Assembly: GCA_024226515.1 (NCBI GenBank)
Contig: JAAELQ010000067.1
Span: 1-64,000, forward strand
Reading direction: 5' to 3'
Origin: a bacterium
GTDB taxonomy: Bacteria; Acidobacteriota; Polarisedimenticolia; Polarisedimenticolales; Polarisedimenticolaceae
DNA: 64,000 nt
Shown here in pieces: positions 18,552-25,642 of the stretch; within the stretch, counting starts at the first letter, position 1, and each line of letters begins with the position of its first letter. A model generated the notes under the pieces. It searched no databases. It saw only the letters and a list, made by a program, of their open reading frames with translations, and was not told where the DNA came from. Position numbers and translations under genes: made by a program.

Positions 18552-20087
18552 TCAGGTCGTCGTCAACGCCGGGTCGATCAGGACCAGCGGACTGACGAGT
18601 CCCAGGTGGTGATAGTCGGTGTCGAGCGGCGTCGGCCCCGGCGGTGCAGGCGGGACTGCGATGCTGTCACCAATTGCGGAGAAGCGTGTCTCCTGCAGCG
18701 TCGCGTCGATGACGCTGGACACGACCGTATCGCTGTCCTCGTAGTTTCCGTCGCCGTCGGTGTCGAGCTCCAACGTCAGCATCGCATCGCCCGAGTCGGT
18801 CGCTGCCAGCCCCTCGACTCGCGCGGACATCGGGTGGGGATCGATCGGAGCGTCGTAGGGCTGGCCGGAAACTATGATCGAGCCGTCGGCGTGGTAGACC
18901 TGCAGTCCTGCAGGGTAGGTCAAGCGCCAGCGTGTGGGTGTCGCGTTCGGTGCGATCTCGAGAATCGCGACCGCGGCGTCGTCTTCCTCGGGCGGGTCGC
19001 CGAGAGGCTCCTGATCCAGATCCCGGGTCTGATCGTTGTCGTCGTCGTCCTTGTTCACGCAGATGTACTTGCCCGGCGCGACCTCTTCGTCGGCCTCCTC
19101 TGCCATCGAGCGGTCGGGATCTTCAAAGCCGTTGTCATTGTCGGTGTCGATGTCCAGGTCGGTGTCGAAAACGGTGAGCAGGCAGGAGTCCTCACAGTCG
19201 TTGTCGGAGGGGTCGGTATAGGTCAGCAACACGATCACGTCCTTCGACATCTCGCTGACCGCCTGCGCCGTGACCGGGAAGATCTGCGACGATCCGCTGA
19301 TCGGCGAAAGCTGCCCGCTGGGCTGCTGCACTTGCCACTCGTAAGTTCCGCCGGTCGGAGAGACGGTCGCGGTGAACGTGTAGCCGGTGCCGAGCGGCAG
19401 GTCGGTGCAGTTGTCGATCGTCGCGGTGCAATCGGGAACGCAGACCGAGGGTGGCAGCGGCACGGCGCTGCAGATTCCACAGGCTTCCGCCTCGAACGTG
19501 ACGACGCAGCAGTCACCAGGAGTGCCGCCCAAGCATTGCGGGCGAATCTCGAACGGTGAGCAATCGTCGGTCGTCTGGCAAGACCCGACGCAGTGGTTGG
19601 AACCGTTCACCACGGGGCAACTGCCCGTCGCGCAGGGTATGACGACCGTCGCCTCGTAGTCGCAGGACTTGGGGTCGCAGGTATCGATCAAGTTCTGGAC
19701 GCGACTGCACGTCGGATCGGCGACATCCTCGGGCCGTTCCGCGTCGACGCCATCACGGCCGTAGGATCCCTCGAGGTTGACCCCGTCGTCACCGACGACC
19801 ATGAAGAAAAAGGAACCCGATCCCGGCGCGAAGGACGCACTGCCGCCCGGGCCAAGAGCGCAGGCCTGCCCCGAGTAGGCGTACGAGTGAACCTGATTCA
19901 GCGGTCCGAACTCGATGTGATGATCGGCGGCATCGCAGGCCGGCGTGTAGTTGATCGTCACCTGGCCGCTTTGATCGTCGTAGTCCACGGCGATCAGGTT
20001 CTTCGCTTCGCCTGGAGTCGACCGGGCCGGCGTGATGCAGGCCACGATCAGAAGAACCAGCGCCACGAGTCGGTCGCGTTTTATCAA
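18552..20087 (-). CDS. N-terminal part of the same frameshifted secreted protein, with four-Cys module and acidic repeats
   Basis: I prefer TTG 20087 as the start, six bases after GAGG; TTG 20093 is the alternative. A signal peptide covers about 1-24. The EGSYG four-Cys module follows immediately (about 28-140), N-terminal here rather than C-terminal. A Cys-rich region, a PKD-like segment and an acidic, probably calcium-binding region come next (DIDTDNDNGFEDPD, then KDDDDNDQTRDLDQE). The frame ends at TGA 18552-18554 in mid-domain. Adding one base at the GGG of 18571-18573 (plus strand) joins it to the downstream frame as LIDPGVDDDLNATVSGRV, giving a single protein of about 1530 residues. Confidence 0.75.
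   Translation of the reverse strand: MIKRDRLVALVLLIVACITPARSTPGEAKNLIAVDYDDQSGQVTINYTPACDAADHHIEFGPLNQVHSYAYSGQACALGPGGSASFAPGSGSFFFMVVGDDGVNLEGSYGRDGVDAERPEDVADPTCSRVQNLIDTCDPKSCDYEATVVIPCATGSCPVVNGSNHCVGSCQTTDDCSPFEIRPQCLGGTPGDCCVVTFEAEACGICSAVPLPPSVCVPDCTATIDNCTDLPLGTGYTFTATVSPTGGTYEWQVQQPSGQLSPISGSSQIFPVTAQAVSEMSKDVIVLLTYTDPSDNDCEDSCLLTVFDTDLDIDTDNDNGFEDPDRSMAEEADEEVAPGKYICVNKDDDDNDQTRDLDQEPLGDPPEEDDAAVAILEIAPNATPTRWRLTYPAGLQVYHADGSIIVSGQPYDAPIDPHPMSARVEGLAATDSGDAMLTLELDTDGDGNYEDSDTVVSSVIDATLQETRFSAIGDSIAVPPAPPGPTPLDTDYHHLGLVSPLVLIDPALTTT
18571..18573. other. Probable single-base frameshift site
   Basis: On the minus strand the text reads GACCCGGCGTTGAC. With a fourth C the upstream frame would run straight into the downstream frame, with no stop and with continuous domain-like sequence. 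The lesion is a one-base deletion in a short homopolymer. It may be a real pseudogene mutation, a programmed event or a sequencing or assembly error. Confidence 0.7.
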
Positions 20088-20220
20088 CGCCAACCTCGGG
20101 ATACGGAGCGGTTGCCCTCGTCGCCCCGTTCACTGCCGTCGTTTTTACGCCAGCCCTGCGGAGATGTCAACGTCTACCGCTCGTCCGACCCGTCCGACCC
20201 GTCCGTGCCGCGGGGACGCC

Positions 20221-22836
20221 TCAACCTCCGGCCTTCTTCCCGAGCTCTTTCAACGCCGCTCGGGCCTGGTCGATCTCGGGATCGAGCTCCAGCGCCGCCT
20301 CGTACGCGGCGCGGGCTCGGTCCCTCTGACCCAGCTTCTCGTAGATCATCCCGAGCCGCCAGTGCGCGTGCGGGATCTGACTGCCCTCGGCCTCGCGGAT
20401 GTAACGTTCGTACGCCTGCTTGCCCTGCTCGAGCCGCGTCTCGGACAGGACCGAGGTGCGGCCGAGCTGGTACAGGCACCGCGGATCGCCCGTCTGCTCG
20501 ACGGCGGCCTCGAAGACGGCAAACGCCTCCTCCCACGCCTGCTCGCTGTGGCACAGCAGACCCAGCTGGTAGCGCGGGTCGACGTTCGTCGGATCCGCGG
20601 CGATCGCCGCGCGATACGCCTCGCGGGCCTTGTCCGGCTCCTTGCGCTTGATGTGGGCCGTCGCCATCAGCTGATAGCCCTGCACCGCGTCGCGTTTCAT
20701 GACCTCTTCCGCCTGGGCCAGACCCTCGTCGACGTCTCCTCCCGCGATGCCCGGCGCGTTGAAGTAGAAGTTCGCGAGCCCGGCGCGAGCGTCGACGTTG
20801 TCCGGGTCGAGCTCGATCGAGCGCAGGTAGGACGCTCGCGCCTTCTTGGCGAAGCCGAGTTTCCGGAGCATGCCGACGTCGTTGAGCTTGGCGAGGTTCG
20901 CGCGGGCGAGCCAGAAATGTGCATCCGTGCTCTCGGGCTCCAGCTCGACGGCGCGCGCGAACGCGGCCAGCGCATCGTCGATCTCGCGGTTGTCGAGCAA
21001 CGCGCGACCGCTCTCGATCGAGCCGGCGGCGTCCGCCCCCCCGGCGGCGTCCGCCCCCCCGGCGGCGTCCGCCCCCCCGGCGGCGACCTCTCGCATACCG
21101 GGAGCGGCCGCCACGATCAGCGGCTCGCTGCGACCGGCCTTCGCGGCGAGCGGACGCTTCGGCACGGGCAGCTCGAGCCACGACGGTTCGTCGCCGCCGA
21201 GAAACACCGTCTGGTTCGCCGCGGAGAGGCGCTTCGCGACGTGCGCGTCCTCGCCCGTGTTGGGGTTGCGGTCGTACTTGGGGAAGTTGCTGCTGGACAC
21301 CTCGAGCCGCAGCCGATGCCCCGCCGGCACGGCGATCGCGGTGTGGCCGATGTCGATCTGCACCGTGAACGCCTCGTCCGCCACGGGCGTCGCGACGCGC
21401 GAGATCCCGTCCTCCACGATGCGCGCGTACCCGTCGGGTCGGACGACGACCAGCTTCGCCGTGAAGTCGGTGGCGGGCGCCGAGGACGCGACGCGCAGGC
21501 GGGCGCGGACGTTGCCCGTGATCTGCAGCTCCTCGGCGAGCGGACTCGACGTGTAGACCAGCACGTCCTCGCGCCGCTCGACCTCGCGCTGGTCCCGCAC
21601 CCCGACCTGCTCCGGGAAGTAGAAGAAGTTCGCGCCGCCGACCGTGGGCACCGGGTCGGCGGGGTCGAAGCGGAACGCGTCGCTGCGCGGATCCTCGGGG
21701 CGCGACATCGAGAGCGTGCCTGCGCCCTGCGCGCCGTTGGCCGCATCGGCGCCGCCGAGATACCAGCGCTGCCGCGCGAGCTTCGGCGGCGGCCAGGCGG
21801 AGGCCTCGTGCCACGCGTTGCGGCCCATGACGAAGTACGTGACGGGCGCCTGTTTCAGCATTCCGTTCTTCTTCCCGCGCAGCGTGGCGTCGAACCAGCG
21901 CAACGACAGCGCGATCACTTCCTCCTCGCCCATTCCCGAGCCACGGCCGAAGTCCGCGTCACCGATCTCCCACGATCCGGAGAGGAACTGGTTGTGGTAC
22001 CACGGCCCGATGGCGAGCTTGTGCGGCGAACCCTTGCCGCTCGCGACCTGGCGCCACGCGTCGAGCGTCGCGCGGTAGACCATGTCGTGCCAGCCGGTGA
22101 GCTGGAAGATCGGTCTCCGCACCGCGGACAGCTCGATGGCCGCCGAGCGGTCGTTCATCCACTCCGGGTTCTCCCACGTCTCGTTGCGAATGCCGACCGA
22201 ACGCAACGCGTCGCGCAGCGGCAGGTGACGGAACATGGCGTCGATGTCGAACTCGTTCAGGTTGCGCTGGGCCCGGCCCTGCTGGGTTGCCATCCAGGTC
22301 AGGTTGAGCATCAGGTGGTTCGCGCCTCCGGGGCGCACGACCTGCTCCGCGTCGAGCCAACCCGAGATCGAGAAGATCGAGCGGAAGGCGGGGATCTCCG
22401 CGTCCGCCACCGCCAGAGCGGCGTACCCGCTGTAGGACGAGCCCCACATGCCGATGTTGCCGTCGCACCACTTCTGCTTCGCGAGCCAGCGCAACGTCGC
22501 CAGGCCGTCGGTGCGCTCGTGGCGGAACGGCTCGTGCTCGCCGTCCGAGCCGTAGCGCCCGCGCACATCCTGTACCGCGACCGCGTACCCCTGCAGTGCC
22601 AGCGGTTCGGCGAGGTAGCTCATGCCGCGCCGACCGTACGGCGTGCGGATCAGGATCACGGGGGCCGGCCCCTCGCCCGTGCGGTACACGTCGGTCGCCA
22701 ATTCGAGCTCGTCGACGGTCGGAACGCGCAGGGTCTCGCGCGAGACTTCCGCTGAGAGCGACGGCAGACCTACGCTCAGCGCGAACAGAACGAAGAAGAT
22801 GCACACCATTCGCACGCGGCTGCCGACTCGACTCAT
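20221..22836 (-). CDS. CocE/NonD (S15) family acyl hydrolase fused to TPR repeats
   Basis: The ATG at 22836 has AAGGAGG eight bases upstream and a signal peptide (about 1-28); the open frame before it is not coding. The 871-residue protein starts with an X-Pro dipeptidyl-peptidase/CocE catalytic domain. The nucleophile motif is GSSYSGY, with the Ser near 133. An S15 C-terminal jelly-roll domain follows (to about 575). A low-complexity linker of GGADAA repeats (about 583-604) joins it to six or so tetratricopeptide repeats (about 605-870). S15 enzymes hydrolyse peptide, ester or beta-lactam-type bonds. The fused TPR suggests a periplasmic scaffold and is unusual. It lies 14 bp after the PadR gene, so an operon is likely. 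Confidence 0.85.
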   Translation of the reverse strand: MSRVGSRVRMVCIFFVLFALSVGLPSLSAEVSRETLRVPTVDELELATDVYRTGEGPAPVILIRTPYGRRGMSYLAEPLALQGYAVAVQDVRGRYGSDGEHEPFRHERTDGLATLRWLAKQKWCDGNIGMWGSSYSGYAALAVADAEIPAFRSIFSISGWLDAEQVVRPGGANHLMLNLTWMATQQGRAQRNLNEFDIDAMFRHLPLRDALRSVGIRNETWENPEWMNDRSAAIELSAVRRPIFQLTGWHDMVYRATLDAWRQVASGKGSPHKLAIGPWYHNQFLSGSWEIGDADFGRGSGMGEEEVIALSLRWFDATLRGKKNGMLKQAPVTYFVMGRNAWHEASAWPPPKLARQRWYLGGADAANGAQGAGTLSMSRPEDPRSDAFRFDPADPVPTVGGANFFYFPEQVGVRDQREVERREDVLVYTSSPLAEELQITGNVRARLRVASSAPATDFTAKLVVVRPDGYARIVEDGISRVATPVADEAFTVQIDIGHTAIAVPAGHRLRLEVSSSNFPKYDRNPNTGEDAHVAKRLSAANQTVFLGGDEPSWLELPVPKRPLAAKAGRSEPLIVAAAPGMREVAAGGADAAGGADAAGGADAAGSIESGRALLDNREIDDALAAFARAVELEPESTDAHFWLARANLAKLNDVGMLRKLGFAKKARASYLRSIELDPDNVDARAGLANFYFNAPGIAGGDVDEGLAQAEEVMKRDAVQGYQLMATAHIKRKEPDKAREAYRAAIAADPTNVDPRYQLGLLCHSEQAWEEAFAVFEAAVEQTGDPRCLYQLGRTSVLSETRLEQGKQAYERYIREAEGSQIPHAHWRLGMIYEKLGQRDRARAAYEAALELDPEIDQARAALKELGKKAGG
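21025..21085. repeat. 18-bp in-frame tandem repeat with C7 tracts
   Basis: Three perfect copies of GGCGGCGTCCGCCCCCCC lie at 21025-21042, 21043-21060 and 21061-21078, with a partial fourth copy to 21085. They encode the GGADAA linker between the hydrolase and TPR parts. Copy-number change would keep the frame, while slippage in a C7 tract would break it and remove the TPR domain. Confidence 0.9.
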
Positions 22837-22850
22837 CTCGGGAACCTCCT

Positions 22851-23495
22851 TCATGCGTCCGTCCGCTTCGCGGGAGCGTCCGCCATATGCTGCAGAAACT
22901 CGGCCAGGTCGCCCAGCTCTTCCTCGGGCACGGCTCGCCCTTCGCCGCCGCGGCGTTCGAGGGATGCGAGTGACTCCTCGACCCACGCGACGAGCGCGCG
23001 ACGGCGGTGCAGTCCGTGGCGCAGGGTCAGCCACGGGTAGTAGATCGACGCCGGCATCCGATCGGGATAGCCCGGAACCTGCTGCATCGCACACTCGATG
23101 CCCTCGAGCACGCGCACCGCGGCCTGCGCCTCGACCAGCAACGACCCGAGCTGCTCGCGCGCGCGCGCAACGGGGTCCGCCGCGGCCGTCGCCGAGAACA
23201 GCTGGGCCAGGTACTCGAGCTTGAGCGGCGGCAGCTCCGGCGATTGCTCGACCCAGCGGATCAGCTTCTCTCGCCCGGCGGCCGTGAGCGAGTAGATGCG
23301 CCGCGCGGGCCCCTTAGGCGACGGAACCGATCTCGACCGCACGCAGCCGGCGCGCTCGAGCCCCTCGAGCGCGCGGTAGATCTGACTCAGGTCCGCGGTC
23401 CAGAAGTGGCGGATGGACGAGCGAAACTGCTCGACCAGGTCCGTACCGCACATCGGCTCGCGCAACAGGCTCAGCAGGACGTTGGGCAGGCTCAC
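22851..23495 (-). CDS. PadR-family transcriptional regulator
   Basis: A GTG start at 23495 follows GGAG. The 214-residue protein begins with the PadR winged helix (about 1-85: MSLPNVLLSLLREPMCGTDL, the recognition-helix run LSQIYRALEGLERAG and the wing SPKGPARRIYSLTAAG). A Vir-C-type helical dimerisation domain follows (about 86-180). PadR proteins repress their own operon and an adjacent effector gene and release on binding small phenolic or drug-like ligands. The S15 hydrolase directly downstream is the obvious target. A palindrome sits 8 bp upstream of the start. Confidence 0.88.
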   Translation of the reverse strand: MSLPNVLLSLLREPMCGTDLVEQFRSSIRHFWTADLSQIYRALEGLERAGCVRSRSVPSPKGPARRIYSLTAAGREKLIRWVEQSPELPPLKLEYLAQLFSATAAADPVARAREQLGSLLVEAQAAVRVLEGIECAMQQVPGYPDRMPASIYYPWLTLRHGLHRRRALVAWVEESLASLERRGGEGRAVPEEELGDLAEFLQHMADAPAKRTDA

Positions 23496-23502
23496 GGGGG
23501 CT

Positions 23503-23528
23503 CCGGTATATGCAACTGCACATACTGG
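23503..23528. promoter_or_regulatory. Candidate PadR operator
   Basis: The imperfect palindrome CCGGTATATGCAA/CTGCACATACTGG has 10 of 13 matching pairs around a core TATATGCA-AC-TGCACATA. It resembles the ATGCA-type dyads bound by PadR proteins and lies just upstream of the PadR start codon, in the region shared with the divergent sigma-54 activator. Confidence 0.45.
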
Positions 23529-23675
23529 AACGTCGCCGCCCCCGCGAAGGTTGCACGATCGGCAAGAAAAGCCGCCCGGGCACGACTGCCGAAATCCTCA
23601 TCACTGTGGGATTTCTCATCATCCTGCCAACGATGCGGGGTATAACAGGACGCAACCACGGGAAGCAGGTGCCGA

Positions 23676-25631
23676 TTGCCAGAGTCACGCCAGGCCGACA
23701 AGCAGGATCCGACCGTCTCCGCGACCCGCGCGCTGATCGAGGAGGCCTACGTCCTGGCGCTTGCCGGACGGCGCGACGCCGCCATGCGGCTGATCGACGA
23801 CGGCCTCGACCGCCTGGGGAAATCACAGGCGGGGCGATCGTTCGAGGAGCTGGCGTTCGCCCGCGTGCGGCTCCAGCCGTTAGGAGCCCCGGAGCCGACC
23901 CGCAGCGAGGTCATCGACTATCTGAACGGTCTGGCGCAGGGCGCCGGCCCCGATCGCTGGCGCGCGTTGCTCGACCTGGCGCGAATCTCCCTGCGCCTGG
24001 GTGAGGAGCAACGGGCCGGCCGGCAGCTGCAGGCCGCCATTGCCGAGTTCAAGAGCCGTCAGGCCGAGCTTCGACCGTTCGGAGAGAGCCTGGCGCAGAT
24101 GCTGTCCGACGAGGTCGAGGCGCTTGCCGCTCCCCCCGATGCGGGTGCCGACGAAGAGCGTTCGGTCGAGGCGCGACTGACCGCACTGCTGGCCCTCAGT
24201 CGCAGGCTGGTCGCCGAGACCGACCCGGAGAAGGTGCTGCGCATCGTGTTGCACGAGGCGTGCAGTTTCGTCGGGGCGGAACGAGGCTTCGTCGTGCTGG
24301 TCCGCGGTGACGACCTGGAGCTTGCGGCAGCCGAGAACATGGACGGCGATCCGCTGCGCCAACCGGCGTTCGAAGTCTCTCGCACGCTGATCCGCGAGGT
24401 CGTCGAGACGGGGAAGCTGCGCTCGTTCGCTCGAGGCGAGTTTCCGGCGAAGCACCCGGCGACGCGCAGCCTGGTCGCGATCGGCGTGCACCGTGCGCTC
24501 GGCATTCCGATCCCGGGCACGGACGGACCGCTGGGCGTGCTGTACCTCGACCAGCGCGGCGACAGCCCGTTCGTGTTGCAGGACGACGGAAAGCTGTGCG
24601 AGTTGTTCGCGGCTCAGGCCGCCTCCGCGCTGCAGAACGCCAACCTGCATCGCGACACCACGCGGGCGCTGGCCACGGCCGAGGAGACCGTGCGACGCGA
24701 GCGCATGGAGCACGAACGACGCGAGCACTACGGGGACATCGTCGGCGAGTCCCCTGCGATGCAGCAGGTCTATCGCCAGCTGGACATGATCGTGCCCACG
24801 AAGGAGTCGGTCGTCATCCTCGGAGAGACCGGAACGGGGAAGGACCTCGCGGCCCGACTGATCCACTCCCGCGGCCCGCACGCCGACGAGACGTTCGTTG
24901 CACTCAACTGCGCCAGCCTGTCCGAGACCCTGCTGGAGAGCGAGCTGTTCGGCTACGAGCGCGGCGCCTTCACCGGCGCGGACAGGACGCAGCCCGGTCT
25001 CGTCGAGGTCGCCGACGGCGGCACGCTGTTCCTCGACGAGGTCGGAGAGATGAGCCCGCGCATGCAGGTCGATCTTCTGCGTGTGCTGCAATCGGGCGAG
25101 CTACGCCGCCTCGGCGGGCGCCAGACGATCCGCGTTTCCGTGCGCATCATCGCCGCGACCCATCGCGACCTGGAGGCGCAGGTCTCCGAGGGGAAGTTTC
25201 GCGAGGACCTGTACTACCGCCTGAACGTGCTGACCCTGCGGCTTCCGCCGCTGCGCGAGCGGACCGAGGACATCGCGCAACTGTCGGCCGTGCTGCTCGA
25301 CGGACTGGTGGACGAGCGACCGGCGCCGAAGATCTCGGACCCGGCGCTGGCGAAGATGATCTCCTATCCCTGGCCCGGGAACGTCCGCGAGCTCGAGAAC
25401 GTGCTCCGCGCCCTGGTCGCGCTGCGCTGCGACACTATCGGCGTGCAGGACCTTCCCGAGCGCCTGCTGCGTTCGGAGCTGGTCGCGCTGAAGGGCGGAA
25501 CGTTGAAGGAGGCCGAGATGCAGGCCATCCAACGCGCGCTGGAGATCACGCGGGGCAACAAGCTCCGAGCCGCTCGCATGCTCGGCATCGATCGCGGCAC
25601 GCTGTACTCGAAGCTCAAGACCATCGAATAG
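23676..25631 (+). CDS. Sigma-54-dependent activator with GAF sensor
   Basis: The start is taken as TTG 23676, giving 651 residues. The N-terminal 150 residues are helical and TPR-like. A GAF domain (about 160-330) is the likely sensor. The AAA+ domain (about 355-580) has Walker A GETGTGKD near 381, the sigma-54 contact loop GAFTGA near 429, Walker [11 protein letters not shown] near 450 and the arginine-finger segment. A Fis-type helix-turn-helix ends the protein ([20 protein letters not shown], about 627-648). It is complete and should remodel sigma-54 RNA polymerase at enhancer-dependent promoters. The kinase gene follows after 11 bp. There is no receiver domain, so phosphorelay control is not evident. 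Confidence 0.92.
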   Translation: MPESRQADKQDPTVSATRALIEEAYVLALAGRRDAAMRLIDDGLDRLGKSQAGRSFEELAFARVRLQPLGAPEPTRSEVIDYLNGLAQGAGPDRWRALLDLARISLRLGEEQRAGRQLQAAIAEFKSRQAELRPFGESLAQMLSDEVEALAAPPDAGADEERSVEARLTALLALSRRLVAETDPEKVLRIVLHEACSFVGAERGFVVLVRGDDLELAAAENMDGDPLRQPAFEVSRTLIREVVETGKLRSFARGEFPAKHPATRSLVAIGVHRALGIPIPGTDGPLGVLYLDQRGDSPFVLQDDGKLCELFAAQAASALQNANLHRDTTRALATAEETVRRERMEHERREHYGDIVGESPAMQQVYRQLDMIVPTKESVVILGETGTGKDLAARLIHSRGPHADETFVALNCASLSETLLESELFGYERGAFTGADRTQPGLVEVADGGTLFLDEVGEMSPRMQVDLLRVLQSGELRRLGGRQTIRVSVRIIAATHRDLEAQVSEGKFREDLYYRLNVLTLRLPPLRERTEDIAQLSAVLLDGLVDERPAPKISDPALAKMISYPWPGNVRELENVLRALVALRCDTIGVQDLPERLLRSELVALKGGTLKEAEMQAIQRALEITRGNKLRAARMLGIDRGTLYSKLKTIE

Positions 25632-25642
25632 GGCGCGCCGCC

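Noticed and set aside
20183..20205. GTCCGACCC tandem repeat (two and a half copies) in the gap 20088-20220
   Set aside because: Too short and simple for a function claim; no hairpin or known site.
21025..21085. CRISPR-like direct repeats
   Set aside because: The 18-bp units are contiguous without spacers and lie inside a coding region.
20032..22755. Plus-strand open frame of 907 codons opposite the S15 gene
   Set aside because: Antisense to a gene with SD, signal peptide and GSSYSG.
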